This document shows, piece after piece, positions 25,580 to 35,129 of a stretch of DNA of 64,000 nucleotides (positions are counted from its first letter, which is position 1; every line of letters starts with the position of its first letter). The position numbers were made by a program, and so were the translations under genes. Source of the DNA: JBDWFY01 sp964291365 (GTDB taxonomy: Bacteria > Pseudomonadota > Alphaproteobacteria > Rhizobiales > Stappiaceae); assembly GCA_964291365.2 (NCBI GenBank), contig OZ219989.1:4092001-4156000 (forward strand), written 5' to 3'. The notes under the pieces were generated by a model. The model saw only the letters and a list, made by a program, of their open reading frames with translations, was not told the DNA's origin and did not search any database.

Positions 25580-26281
25580 ATGGCAAATAACATTTTACTC
25601 ATTGAAGATGACTCACGACTAGCTGAAATGATTGTGGATTATCTTGATAACTCTGGATTTAATGTAACAATTGCAAACACTGGGCAATACGGACTAGAAT
25701 TACAAAAACGGAAAGGATTTGATGCAGTCTTACTTGACCTCATGTTACCTGATATTGATGGACTTGAAATTTGCCGACAACTTCGTGCCAAGGATTCAAT
25801 TCCGATTTTGATGCTTACTGCAAAAGGTGAACCACTGGATCGAATATTGGGTTTAGAATTAGGTGCCGATGACTATTTACCAAAACCTTTTGAACCACGT
25901 GAATTATTAGCAAGATTGAAAGCAGTATTACGTCGTGGTTCAGTTGCATCCTTTGAAAGAGAAGGACGAGAACCAATTTTAACGTTTGGTAGTTTAGAAA
26001 TTAACCCGAATGCGATGGAAGTTAGGCTTGATGGCAATAAGTGTGACCTGACTACGCACCAATTCAATCTGCTCAAGGTGTTAGCAGAACGTGCTGGTCG
26101 TGTTATGAGCAGAAATAATATTATGAATGCACTAAAAGGTAATGATCTTGAAGCATTTGACCGTTCAATTGACGTACATATTTCTCGAATTCGAGCTGAA
26201 ATAGAAGATGACCCGAATAAGCCGCGTCGAGTAATCACTGTTCGCGGTGTTGGTTATGTCTTTGCACGTACCCAAGAATGA
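25580..26281 (+). CDS. OmpR/CpxR-family response regulator
   Basis: 233-residue two-component regulator. The receiver domain (1-118) has the acidic pair Asp10-Asp11, the phosphoacceptor Asp53 in LLDLMLPDIDG, Thr80 and Lys102 in PKPFEPRELL. The winged-helix DNA-binding domain (about 135-230) ends FDRSIDVHISRIRAEIEDD and RVITVRGVGYVFA, closest in style to CpxR/RstA. The sensor kinase gene follows after 34 bases, so the two form an operon. Target genes cannot be read here. Confidence 0.93.
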   Translation: MANNILLIEDDSRLAEMIVDYLDNSGFNVTIANTGQYGLELQKRKGFDAVLLDLMLPDIDGLEICRQLRAKDSIPILMLTAKGEPLDRILGLELGADDYLPKPFEPRELLARLKAVLRRGSVASFEREGREPILTFGSLEINPNAMEVRLDGNKCDLTTHQFNLLKVLAERAGRVMSRNNIMNALKGNDLEAFDRSIDVHISRIRAEIEDDPNKPRRVITVRGVGYVFARTQE

Positions 26282-26315
26282 AATTTGTTTTGACAGACAA
26301 AATAGAGATTAAGAA

Positions 26316-27569
26316 ATGTTAAAAAGACTCTACTTACAAATCTATTTAACAGTCATTCTTAGTCTTGTATTCGTTGCAATTGCATCTGGAATTGCTTGGA
26401 GTATTTTTGGTCACGATAGAGCGAATCGTTTTATCTACGAAACTGCAGGTAAATTTGTATCACTTATAATTCCTCCTGCATCTGCACCACTGCAAGAGCA
26501 ATTTGATTCACTAGAACGTCTAGGTAGTGAATTAAAATTAGATATTAGTTTGTATGACGAACAAGGTAAATTAATTGCTAGTTTTGGAAAAATTACCCAA
26601 CTAAACTCCCGGCATAGGCGTAAAACTGGGCTTCATCGTCGGAAAGATGGAGCAATTCTAAAACTTAAATTATCAGATGGACGTTGGCTAATTGCTGATC
26701 CTAAAAGACACAACCCAGGAAATCCAATCATCTATCTCCTGGGTGTGGTTGGAGTAGTTTCCATTTGTGTTGGTATGGCCGCATATCCAATAACTAGACG
26801 AATCACCAAACGTTTAGAAGTATTAGAGAAAGGTGTCAATAGTATTGGTGCAGGTGATTTAAGTGCTAGGGTCAATGTTCAAGGTAACGATGAAGTCGCA
26901 CAATTGGCAACAAGTTTTAATTCCGCAGCACAAAAAATTGAAAACTTGGTAAGCGCACATCGAATGCTACTCGCAAATGCAAGTCATGAGTTAAGAACAC
27001 CGCTCTCTCGAATTCGACTTGGACTTGAATTAAACGACCAAGAACGAACTCCGGAACGACAAGCCGCTCTTAAGCAAGATATCACTGAACTAGATGGACT
27101 AATCGATGAAATTCTCTTGATGAGCAGACTTGATGCTGGTACACCTGCCACGACTATGCAACGAGTTGACGTAATTGGACTTGTAGCAGAAGAATGTGCG
27201 CGCCATGACAACTGCACCTTTAGTGGTAAAGTACCTGAAATTATTGCTGACCCTAGATTATTACAACGTATGTTGCGAAATTTAGTTGAAAATGCGTTCA
27301 AACATGGCTTACCACCGGTAAAGATTCTACTTGATTCAACTAAAGATTTTGTAACAATCACTGTCATTGATGCTGGTAGTGGGATTTCTGATGCAGACGC
27401 TAAAAAAATTTTTGAACCATTCTATCGAGGTTCTGGACAACAAAATAAAAATGGATACGGTTTAGGACTCCCATTAGTAAAACAGATTGCAGAGGCTCAT
27501 AGCGGTACTGTATTGATTGTACCTAAATCAGAACATAAGTCAGCAATACAAGTAAAATTACCAGTTTAA
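26316..27569 (+). CDS. sensor histidine kinase (CpxA/RstB-like)
   Basis: 417-residue inner-membrane sensor kinase paired with the upstream regulator. TM1 is at about 9-31, a periplasmic loop of about 105 residues follows, and TM2 is at about 138-158. A HAMP domain (about 160-212) leads to the HisKA motif ANASHELRTPLSRIR with phosphoacceptor His224. The ATPase domain carries the N-box NLVENAFKHG (322-331), the G1 box DAGSG (352-356), FEPFYRG and the G2 box YGLGLPLV. All catalytic elements are intact. The signal is unknown. CpxA relatives sense envelope stress, but the sensor domain here is not obviously homologous. Confidence 0.92.
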   Translation: MLKRLYLQIYLTVILSLVFVAIASGIAWSIFGHDRANRFIYETAGKFVSLIIPPASAPLQEQFDSLERLGSELKLDISLYDEQGKLIASFGKITQLNSRHRRKTGLHRRKDGAILKLKLSDGRWLIADPKRHNPGNPIIYLLGVVGVVSICVGMAAYPITRRITKRLEVLEKGVNSIGAGDLSARVNVQGNDEVAQLATSFNSAAQKIENLVSAHRMLLANASHELRTPLSRIRLGLELNDQERTPERQAALKQDITELDGLIDEILLMSRLDAGTPATTMQRVDVIGLVAEECARHDNCTFSGKVPEIIADPRLLQRMLRNLVENAFKHGLPPVKILLDSTKDFVTITVIDAGSGISDADAKKIFEPFYRGSGQQNKNGYGLGLPLVKQIAEAHSGTVLIVPKSEHKSAIQVKLPV

Positions 27570-27755
27570 TTGGGGAGAATTTACACTAACTACGTTATGT
27601 AACAATGTACTGCGAATTAGCTAAGTTTCAACTTCTAATGAGATGTGACTTTTGACTGAATTTTTAATTTCCAGTATTTTGCTATTGACTGACATTCAAT
27701 CTTGTAACAAAATTTTTTGATCTTCTAATCTAACCAAATTCCAAACGAGTATTAC

Positions 27756-28529
27756 ATGAACGATTTAATTGACGAAATTCACGGCAACATATTATGGATC
27801 ACCATTAACCGTCCTAATGCACGTAATGCAATTAGCTTTGAAATGTATGACAAAATAGGTGAATTGTACAAAAATGCTTCTACAAACCCAGACATAAAGG
27901 CGATCATTTTTACCGGTGCTGGAAATTATGCGTTCTCAGCAGGATCAGATGTAACACAGTATAAAAACCTTGAAAGCAGGTCAGATGCAACTGCGTGCGA
28001 AAAGAGAATAGAGGCTACTTTAGAAGCCATAGAGCGTTGTCCGTTACCAACAGTGGCATCAATTAACGGAGTTTGTACTGGGATGGGGGTAATGATTGCA
28101 GCAGTTTGTGATATCCGTATTGCTGTTAATGATGCTAGATTTGGTTTTCCATTTCCATTACGATTGGGAAGTTGTGTTTCTGCAATTAACCTTGCGCGAC
28201 TCACTTCTTTAATTGGATCAGGTCGAACTCGTGAGTTCATTTTTTCGGCACGCTTTATGAATGCGGATGAGGCAAAAAATATTGGATTAATTTCCGAAAT
28301 TTCGCATACTATGGCGGCAATGAAAGCTGAATCCGAATCAATCGCTAGACACTTGGCTTACATGGCTCCATTGTCAATTCAAGCAACAAAAGAAGCGATG
28401 CGCAGAAACTTAGTTGCCTCAATAGTAGATGATTCAGATTTGTTAGATCTGTGTTTTTCAAGCAACGACTTTCAAAATGGTCTTGACTCTTTCATGGCAA
28501 AAGAAAAACCTACCTGGACTGGTACTTGA
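27756..28529 (+). CDS. enoyl-CoA hydratase/isomerase (crotonase) family protein lacking both hydratase glutamates
   Basis: 257-residue crotonase-fold protein. The CoA-binding and oxyanion-hole elements are present: FSAGSDVTQYKNL and INGVCTGMGVMIAAVCDIR, with LTSLIGSGRTREFIFSARFM further on. Aligning by eye with rat mitochondrial hydratase, catalytic Glu144 corresponds to Met113 and Glu164 to Phe133 (RFGFPFPLRLG). Classic hydration of a 2-enoyl-CoA is therefore unlikely. It may be an isomerase, a hydrolase or another crotonase-superfamily activity. It is monocistronic, 187 bases after the kinase gene. Confidence 0.85.
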   Translation: MNDLIDEIHGNILWITINRPNARNAISFEMYDKIGELYKNASTNPDIKAIIFTGAGNYAFSAGSDVTQYKNLESRSDATACEKRIEATLEAIERCPLPTVASINGVCTGMGVMIAAVCDIRIAVNDARFGFPFPLRLGSCVSAINLARLTSLIGSGRTREFIFSARFMNADEAKNIGLISEISHTMAAMKAESESIARHLAYMAPLSIQATKEAMRRNLVASIVDDSDLLDLCFSSNDFQNGLDSFMAKEKPTWTGT

Positions 28530-28617
28530 CGCACAAATTTAGACATACATGAATCAAAAAAATTATGCTTTCGGTAATGTTCTCGAAATTAACACTAATA
28601 ACATTGCTAAAATGTTA

Positions 28618-29232
28618 CTAAATATCACCAATATTATTTATCACTTTTCCAACTAAGCCATATTTGATGCCTTCTTCTGGACTCATCCAGTAATCACGAT
28701 CGGTGTCTTTATCAATTCGCTTAATTGATTGACCAGTAGCGGTTGCGAAAATTTTGTTCAGTCGTTCTCTCATCCGCAACATTTCCTTCGCTTGGATTTC
28801 AATATCGGTAGCGGGTCCTCCAGCACCACCGGATGGTTGATGCAACAAGAATCTAGTATTCGGAGTACAAAATCGTTGCTCTACTGGAACTGAAACATAA
28901 ATCAATGCGCCTGCACTTGCGACCCATCCCATTCCTAATACATTCACCTTAGGTTTAATAAATTGAATCATATCATGAATCATATCTCCCGATTCTACAT
29001 GCCCACCTGGCGATGAAACAATTACTGTTATTGGATCATCAGTTGCATATCCTAAAGCCATCAGGCGCGCACAAACATCGCGAGCTAATTCCATAGTAAT
29101 TTGGCCTGTAATTAAAACTGTTCTTGCCTCAAACAAGTGTTTATCAACTTGCAATGATTGAAGTGTTTTTGTTTTTTCTTCCTCACCGTCATCTTCAAAT
29201 GTGAACGGATAATTTGAATCAAACTTTGGCAT
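28618..29232 (-). CDS. clpP: ClpP-family serine protease
   Basis: 204-residue ATP-dependent Clp protease proteolytic subunit. The triad is Ser106 in GWVASAGALIY, His131 in LLHQPSGGAGG and Asp180 in DTDRDYWMSPEEG. The nucleophile motif is VASAGAL rather than the usual AASMGAF, and the N-terminus is acidic (TFEDDGEEE). Both suggest the second ClpP paralogue found in many alphaproteobacteria. It is not next to clpX or clpA. The partner ATPase may be ClpA, encoded at 7930-10407, or ClpX elsewhere. Confidence 0.88.
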   Translation of the reverse strand: MPKFDSNYPFTFEDDGEEEKTKTLQSLQVDKHLFEARTVLITGQITMELARDVCARLMALGYATDDPITVIVSSPGGHVESGDMIHDMIQFIKPKVNVLGMGWVASAGALIYVSVPVEQRFCTPNTRFLLHQPSGGAGGPATDIEIQAKEMLRMRERLNKIFATATGQSIKRIDKDTDRDYWMSPEEGIKYGLVGKVINNIGDI

Positions 29233-29367
29233 TAGTCATCGCCTTTTAGATTGTTTGGTAGTTTATGTTTTAAATTATTTGAATGTAATGAATTCAAAAA
29301 CCTCAATATAGCCAATTTTGCTCAAAATTTATACTATTTTCAAAATTCGCTACAAATTTTGTGAAGT

Positions 29368-29811
29368 TTAATCTTCTACCCCGTCAACGCACATTAAAGT
29401 AAATAAACCCGTTGCAACATGGGTCTTTGTATCATCATTCTGGGCAAATACATCAGATTGGCAGATTGAAAGGGTTTTACCCGGTTTTATGACTCTACCT
29501 CGTGCAACCAATAAATTTCCTTTTGCCGGATTCAACAAATTAATTTTAAACTCTGAAGTTAACACACCAGTCCCTAATTTGTATAATGATAACGCCGCGT
29601 ATCCAGCAGCGGAATCCGCGATGCTTGAAGTTACACCTGCATGAAAAAAACCATGCTGTTGCGTTAAACTGTCACTGAATGAGAGACTAATCTCAATTGC
29701 GCCAGGTGCACAGTGTGTAATTTCAGCACCAAGATGCTTCATAAACTCTTGTTTTTGAAAGCTATTTCTTACCCGTTGCTCCCAATTTGGGTCTCTTGGC
29801 ATCATTTTCAT
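29368..29811 (-). CDS. PaaI family hotdog-fold thioesterase
   Basis: 147-residue hotdog protein of the PaaI/YiiD type, expected to hydrolyse acyl-CoA thioesters. The active-site helix QQHGFFHAGVTSSIADSAAG is characteristic, as are LTSEFKINLLNPAKG and ARGRVIKPGKTLS. The length is normal. It sits between clpP and mgtE on the same strand, with gaps of about 100-135 bases, so it is probably transcribed separately. The acyl substrate is unknown. Confidence 0.88.
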   Translation of the reverse strand: MKMMPRDPNWEQRVRNSFQKQEFMKHLGAEITHCAPGAIEISLSFSDSLTQQHGFFHAGVTSSIADSAAGYAALSLYKLGTGVLTSEFKINLLNPAKGNLLVARGRVIKPGKTLSICQSDVFAQNDDTKTHVATGLFTLMCVDGVED

Positions 29812-29911
29812 TTGATATAGTTACCTCTTCATTGGACTGATAGTTAATTGTTATCAGATTTCTCAGTTAATCTAAGCTTGTAATTGCTTAGAAATCTATG
29901 TTTCAGAAAAT

Positions 29912-31327
29912 TTAAAACGCTAAATTAAACCACCACGCTGCTAATCCCAAGAATGCGAAAAAACCTACAACATCTGTAACTGTAGTAACAAAAACAGTAG
30001 ATGCGATTGCTGGATCAAAGTTGAGCTTATATAGCCCAATTGGAATCAGAATCCCTGCTAATCCCGCAGCAATCATATTGATTACCATTGCTACACCAAT
30101 GATCCCCCCTAATGTGGAATTTGAAAACCATAACCCAGCCAATATTCCCATACAAATAGCAAGTAACAATCCGTTTAAAATACCGACAGAGGTTTCACGA
30201 ACTATTATCCTAGTCATGTTATATCGATCAATTTCATTAGTTGCTAATGCACGAACTGCTACGGTCATTGTTTGTGTTCCAGCATTACCTCCCATTGATG
30301 CAACAATTGGCATCAATACTGCTAATGCCACCATATGTTCTATTGTTGCATCAAAAAAACCGATTACAACGGATGCGAGAACAGCCGTTGCTAGATTTAT
30401 AACTAACCAACTAAAACGACTACGGACTGTACTTAAGATATTATCTGAAATCTCTTCATCACCAACTCCTGCTAGCGAACGATAATCTGAATCTACCTCT
30501 TCTTCAATAACGTCCACAACATCATCAATCGTAATCATTCCTAACATATTACCAGCATTATCAGTTACCGCCGCTGACACTAAATTATACCGTTCAAACA
30601 TACGAGCAACAACCTCACGATCTTCCGTTGCTCTTACTGGTTCTACTGTTTCTCTAAGAATTTCTATTATAGGTCGACTTCTTTTGGAGCGAAGTAATTT
30701 ATCCAAAGCTACTGCACCCTTTAACTTATGTTGTGAATCCAATACAAATATATCATAAAAAGATTCAGGTAGGTCTTGTTCTTCACGCATATAATCGATT
30801 GTTTGGCCAACATTCCAATTGTCAGAAATCGCGATATAGTCGGTTTGCATCAGCCGACCAGCACTTTTTTCGGGATAATCTAATACTCTTTTAATTTCTG
30901 AGCGTTCGGTTTTTGAAATTTGACCTAAAATTTCCTTTTGTTCTACTTCATCTAGATTTTCCAAAATAAATGCGGCATCATCTGATTCTAGCTCACTAAC
31001 TCCTTCCGCGACAGCACCAGTCGGAATTTCGTTTAGTAACGAGACGCGTATTGATTCATCAAGCTCTGTAAGTACCGTGTAATCAAAGTTATTCCCAAAT
31101 AACTGAACCAATTTTACTCTCTGTTCAAGTGAGAGAACTTCTATCAAGTCACCAAAATCAGCTTCGTGTAAATAGGCAGTCTTAGATTGCAATGAATCTA
31201 AATCGGAATTTTCAATTGCAAGTTGGATACTTTCAACAAAATCTGGTAGGAGATCACCATCGTCATCACGTGGAGCTGGAACAAATGAAGAAACCTCCTG
31301 TGGAAGATTTTCTGATTTTAACATCAT
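29912..31327 (-). CDS. mgtE: magnesium transporter MgtE
   Basis: 471-residue Mg2+ channel/transporter. The N-terminal superhelical domain (about 35-150) includes LHEADFGDLIEVLSLEQR and FILENLDEVEQKEIL. Two CBS domains (about 155-280) include SAGRLMQTDYIAI and LGMITIDDVVDVIEEE. Five membrane helices (about 305-471) contain the pore signature MPIVASMGGNAGTQTMTVAVRA. The intracellular domains sense Mg2+. No M-box-like leader is evident upstream. Confidence 0.95.
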   Translation of the reverse strand: MMLKSENLPQEVSSFVPAPRDDDGDLLPDFVESIQLAIENSDLDSLQSKTAYLHEADFGDLIEVLSLEQRVKLVQLFGNNFDYTVLTELDESIRVSLLNEIPTGAVAEGVSELESDDAAFILENLDEVEQKEILGQISKTERSEIKRVLDYPEKSAGRLMQTDYIAISDNWNVGQTIDYMREEQDLPESFYDIFVLDSQHKLKGAVALDKLLRSKRSRPIIEILRETVEPVRATEDREVVARMFERYNLVSAAVTDNAGNMLGMITIDDVVDVIEEEVDSDYRSLAGVGDEEISDNILSTVRSRFSWLVINLATAVLASVVIGFFDATIEHMVALAVLMPIVASMGGNAGTQTMTVAVRALATNEIDRYNMTRIIVRETSVGILNGLLLAICMGILAGLWFSNSTLGGIIGVAMVINMIAAGLAGILIPIGLYKLNFDPAIASTVFVTTVTDVVGFFAFLGLAAWWFNLAF

Positions 31328-31710
31328 TAACCCCTTATATTTTTAATTAAACTTCAAATTCTCGTTGAAAACAATATAGCTAATCGAAAATGCTATGAAT
31401 TTATTTACCCTGAATCGTGGAATGATTAACTATATTTACCTAAGAGTTTGTGAATCTAAGAGACATTTCACACTTTGACGATCAATAGAACACAAAACTA
31501 ACGGTTAGATAAGTTCAGTTACTAGATAATTAGAGTAGTTCGCTAGTCTATCAACCTAAAAATTAATTGGGGAAACTTGCATATCCAAATTTAATCGCTA
31601 TATTATTCATTTACACACAATATTTTCAATACTTTAAGCAATGACTTCCCAAAAAATTGCTTAGTCAAATTTTAGAATTCTTATAATTTTAATTTATGGA
31701 GTAGTAACTG
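31328..31710. other. gene-free AT-rich gap
   Basis: About 380 bases between divergent mgtE and the small membrane protein gene. No open frame, RNA gene, strong hairpin or repeat was recognised. It presumably holds two divergent promoters. Confidence 0.4.
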
Positions 31711-31989
31711 ATGAGATCACCTGTTTTGATGATGACATTTACCGCAGGACTTTATGCCACAATTGTACATGGATGGTTTTGGGGATTGCTTGTAGCACTG
31801 GTCGTGCCACTATCTGTTCCAATACTTACTATCTTTATTTATTACACAATTTATTCGCAACGCGGCGAACTTTTTATTGAGAAAGTTGTAAATTCTAACT
31901 GGTTTATCAATCTTCAAATAGTTGTTTTTTCAACAATAATTGCATTAATTTTTATGACCAACGAAAACATAAATGAATTTATATTCTAG
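31711..31989 (+). CDS. small membrane protein of unknown function
   Basis: 92-residue protein, mostly hydrophobic: one long or two short helices at about 5-45 (including GWFWGLLVALVVPLSVPIL) and another at about 68-86. A short charged loop (SQRGELFIEKVV) separates them. A modest GGAG lies about 13 bases upstream of the ATG. It stands alone between mgtE and minE. I do not recognise the family. Confidence 0.55.
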   Translation: MRSPVLMMTFTAGLYATIVHGWFWGLLVALVVPLSVPILTIFIYYTIYSQRGELFIEKVVNSNWFINLQIVVFSTIIALIFMTNENINEFIF

Positions 31990-32168
31990 CTCAATAAATT
32001 TATCTCAACTGGTCAATTTCTTGCCTAATTTTCAAGTAATTGGCCAAACTGCCCGTAACTTTACTAGTCTTTCTTCTTGATCCTTCTATCTTAAATCAGT
32101 TCAAAGATTAATTAAGTTGAAATACAGTTAAATTAATTGATACCTACAACATCAATACATTGAAAATA

Positions 32169-32483
32169 TTAAGCGCGACGCAATATCTGCTCTTGTGAAA
32201 CTGTATTAGTTGGTAATTCGCGCTTAGGAGCTGTCTTAGCGGGAACTTCAATATCTATACCAATTGATGTAAATCCATTGTCGCGCTCCATTTCAATTCG
32301 CACTTTATCAGGGTCTATATTTATTCGTTTACTTATGACAGCTAAGATGTCTTCTTTGATTTCCGCGATTAACGTAGCATCTCCCTCATTAGCGACGCGC
32401 TCATGAGAAAGAAGGATTTTAAGACGCTCACTAGCTATGCCGGCAGAGCTCTGTTTGCGAGTAAACCACGATAAGATATTCAT
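32169..32483 (-). CDS. minE: cell division topological specificity factor MinE
   Basis: 104-residue regulator that drives pole-to-pole oscillation of MinCD and frees midcell for FtsZ. The N-terminal amphipathic segment and contact helix include ASERLKILLSHER. The C-terminal dimerisation part follows (KEDILAVISKRINIDP), with a short tail. Its ATG overlaps the minD stop by four bases, and it is last in minCDE. The presence of a full Min system is useful, because many reduced alphaproteobacteria lack it. Confidence 0.95.
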   Translation of the reverse strand: MNILSWFTRKQSSAGIASERLKILLSHERVANEGDATLIAEIKEDILAVISKRINIDPDKVRIEMERDNGFTSIGIDIEVPAKTAPKRELPTNTVSQEQILRRA

Positions 32484-33295
32484 TTTGCTCTCCGACCAAA
32501 AATTTTAGTTAGAATTCCACCTTTATCGGAAGGGATAGAAATTGGAACATCTTCGCCTTCTAATCGGCTTGCAGCTTCAACATATGCTTTTGCTGGTGGA
32601 CTCTCTTTGGCGGCAATTGTAACTGGTGCTCCAATATTAGATGCTTTCAACACCTCCTTACTTTCTGGTACAATACCCAGTAATGGAATTGCGAGTAGTT
32701 CCAATATATCGTCTACATCTAACATATCACCGCTTTTTGCTCGATTTGCATCAAATCTAGTTATCATCAGATGTTTTGGAAATGTTTTTCCGTCTTCTGC
32801 AACTTCAGTTTTTGAATCTAACAATCCGATAATGCGATCGCAATCTCGTACCGAACTAACTTCTGGATTGGAAACAACCACCGCACTATCTGCATATCGC
32901 ATAGCGAGTGTAGCACCTCTTTCAATTCCAGCTGGACTATCACAGATAACCCAATCAAATTCTTTTCGAAGATCCTTGATGACTTTGGATACTCCTTCTT
33001 CGTCAAGCGCGTCTTTATCACGTGTTTGTGAAGCAGGTAGTAAATGTAGCGATTCAATACGTCGATCTCGCACTAAAGCCTGCTGAAGTTTAGCTTCACC
33101 ACGCACTACATTAACCAAATCAAAAACCACCCTACGCTCTGCACCCATAACTAAGTCAAGATTTCGTAACCCAACATCAAAATCAACAGCACAAACTTTT
33201 TTTCCTTTAGCCGCAAGTGCGGCGGCAAGAGCCGCGGTGGATGTTGTTTTACCAACCCCCCCCTTACCAGAAGTTACAACTACTACATTTGCCAT
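32480..33295 (-). CDS. minD: septum site-determining protein MinD
   Basis: 271-residue ParA-like ATPase that recruits MinC to the membrane. The deviant Walker A KGGVGKTT is at 11-18, followed by VCAVDFDVGLRNLD. Other motifs are VICDSPAGIERGA and the ITRFDANRAKSGDML loop. The C-terminal amphipathic membrane-targeting helix is ILTKIFGRR. It lies 27 bases downstream of minC and overlaps minE by four bases. Confidence 0.97.
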   Translation of the reverse strand: MANVVVVTSGKGGVGKTTSTAALAAALAAKGKKVCAVDFDVGLRNLDLVMGAERRVVFDLVNVVRGEAKLQQALVRDRRIESLHLLPASQTRDKDALDEEGVSKVIKDLRKEFDWVICDSPAGIERGATLAMRYADSAVVVSNPEVSSVRDCDRIIGLLDSKTEVAEDGKTFPKHLMITRFDANRAKSGDMLDVDDILELLAIPLLGIVPESKEVLKASNIGAPVTIAAKESPPAKAYVEAASRLEGEDVPISIPSDKGGILTKIFGRRAK

Positions 33296-33322
33296 ATTGT
33301 TTTACTTCCTATTTAGTGTTTG

Positions 33323-34096
33323 TTATAGGTTGGTTATTACCAGATTATCATTTTCAAGATGAATCTGAACAGATTGCGAAAGTTGTTTAGGATCAATATC
33401 TTCTGCGGCCTTATAAATTCCATTTATCGCGACTAATTCAGCTTCCAATTTCGAACAAAATATTCGCGCACTGTTATCACCAACTGTTCCTGCCATTCCA
33501 CGTCCACGCAATGCTCCATATACATGCAACGATCCACCAGCAATGACTTCAGCACCAGAAGCAACTGATCCAACTATTGTGACATCACCATCAGTATGAC
33601 AAATTGCCTGTCCCGAACGAATAGAATGACCAATCAATAGACTCTTTACTGACTTTCTTTTTCCATCGCTTTCCGCAACCTTCAACGGTTCTGCAGTCTT
33701 TTGTTGAATAGGTTTTGGAGCGGTACCTTGTTTTGTTGCTGTTGTGCTTTCATTAACAATACTGTCAAGTTTAAAATCATTCGCACTACGCCCACCTGCA
33801 ACAATTGGAGGCATATCGGAGTCTAATTTTTCTTCAACAACTCCTTCCAAACCCATTACCGACATTTTTCGATTTTTGAGTTCCAATAAAAGTCCCTTAA
33901 TGTCAAACTCATTATCTTCAATACCTGAACAATCTAAAATAATCGGCCGACCAGCAAAAAATCCTGGAGACCGCTTCAAAATCCGATCAACTTCTTCAAA
34001 CCAAGCATCAATTGGCAATTCAGGTGATAAAACCATTGCCAAAAATGTTCGGCCACGAAACCGCAATTTTTGTTTAAGCTGATTGACGATAGACAT
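33323..34096 (-). CDS. minC: septum site-determining protein MinC
   Basis: 257-residue inhibitor of FtsZ polymerisation. The N-terminal domain (about 1-105) contains RGRTFLAMVLSPELP. A low-complexity linker (TTATKQGTAPKPIQQK) joins it to a beta-helical C-terminal domain (about 150-257). That domain includes HTDGDVTIVGSVASGAEVIA, GSLHVYGALRGRGMAG and ARIFCSKLEAELVAING. It is the first gene of minCDE. Confidence 0.94.
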   Translation of the reverse strand: MSIVNQLKQKLRFRGRTFLAMVLSPELPIDAWFEEVDRILKRSPGFFAGRPIILDCSGIEDNEFDIKGLLLELKNRKMSVMGLEGVVEEKLDSDMPPIVAGGRSANDFKLDSIVNESTTATKQGTAPKPIQQKTAEPLKVAESDGKRKSVKSLLIGHSIRSGQAICHTDGDVTIVGSVASGAEVIAGGSLHVYGALRGRGMAGTVGDNSARIFCSKLEAELVAINGIYKAAEDIDPKQLSQSVQIHLENDNLVITNL

Positions 34097-34545
34097 GATT
34101 TACAGTCTTAATGATTGAATCTCTAGTAGTGAATTTTAAAGATCAAAAAAATCTTATGTTAAATTTGTCGATTAATTTAAATTCAAGGTACCCAAATTCA
34201 TGTCCTAATTCTGTGCCAATTCTCTAAAAAATCTGGTACTTTCTTAACTAATCCTGCAAAGTAATTTTCAATAATTTACAACATTATTTTTGAATTTTGC
34301 TAAATTCAAAATATGATTCTGCTCTTGAAGCCAAAATTCAATCCAAATTCAAATTTCACCACTAATCTTAAAAATCCTGTACTTTTGTAAAACTTCCATA
34401 TTTTAGGCGATTTTCAATACAACTTTGCTTAAAGTTTGGTATGTCCAAAATGGTGAATTTTAAACTTTTGTAGTGACAAATTTTTCTGTGGATAACTTAT
34501 TTTTTTTCTATAATTTTTAAAAAAATTTTTTACTATTGTGATGAC
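34097..34545. other. gene-free AT-rich gap with one DnaA-box-like 9-mer
   Basis: About 450 bases between divergent minC and the 78-residue gene. TGTGGATAA at 34487-34495 is the reverse complement of the consensus DnaA box. An A/T-only stretch follows it. I found no second box, so an origin is not supported. No gene or RNA was recognised. Confidence 0.35.
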
Positions 34546-34782
34546 ATGTTTGTACGAATTGTAAAATCTGGTGATTATCAATATGCTCGATTAGTAGAAA
34601 ACTACCGTGATAGCAAAAGCGGTAAGGTCAAACAACGAGTGTTACATAATCTATTTCGTATTGATGATCGAACTGATGCCAAAGTTAAAGCAATTCAAGT
34701 ATTCTTTGACCGCTATAACAACAGCAAAAATTCAGATTTACAAAAACAAATAGAGCTGATCGCTAATGATCAAAATACATAA
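34546..34782 (+). CDS. 78-residue protein resembling the N-terminal domain of IS1634-family transposases
   Basis: MFVRIVKSGDYQYARLVENY, followed by SGKVKQRVLHNLFRID, closely resembles the opening of IS1634/IS4-superfamily transposases, which normally run to about 500-600 residues. Here the frame stops after 78 codons (TAA at 34780), and no DDE domain follows. It is either the remnant of an insertion sequence or a free-standing small protein that keeps the DNA-binding-like N-terminal domain. No terminal inverted repeats are visible around it, and no ribosome-binding site is strong. Confidence 0.5.
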   Translation: MFVRIVKSGDYQYARLVENYRDSKSGKVKQRVLHNLFRIDDRTDAKVKAIQVFFDRYNNSKNSDLQKQIELIANDQNT

Positions 34783-34933
34783 TAAACTGCGACTCATCTG
34801 GAACTGAAGGATATTATTAGATAATGAAGGAACAAAAGTCAGAATACTTCTATAAATTAGATATATTTTAGCATTCTTAGACTCACAAAAAATTCCAAAA
34901 CTTTTTAATTTTAGGAAATATCTTAAATTATTG

Positions 34934-35020
34934 TGGTGCGGTCGAGAAGACTCGAACTTCCACCCGTGTTACCGGACAGCGACCTCAACGCTGCGCGTCT
35001 ACCTATTCCGCCACGACCGC
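34934..35020 (-). tRNA. tRNA-Leu (anticodon GAG)
   Basis: 87-base class II tRNA with an encoded CCA (34936-34934). The acceptor stem GCGGTCG (35020-35014) pairs with CGACCGC (34944-34938). The anticodon loop TTGAGGT gives GAG, reading CUC and CUU. A long variable arm (about TGTCCGGTAACACG) and the T arm with TTCGAGT are present, as expected for tRNA-Leu. A 63-codon frame across it is spurious. Confidence 0.96.
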
Positions 35021-35129
35021 GAATAAATTTCAATTTTAATGAAAAATTGATACGATTGAAAATATAAGTGACATTGAAGCAACTTTCAATGAAATATTCT
35101 AATAAATTATACAAAAATTCGGTACCAAT

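Noticed and set aside
34487..34495. Chromosome origin near minC, suggested by a perfect DnaA-box 9-mer
   Set aside because: Only one box was found. One chance match in a 64-kb AT-rich window is expected, and no origin-associated genes are nearby.
34923..35114. 63-codon frame across the tRNA-Leu gene
   Set aside because: The tRNA structure is complete and explains the conservation.
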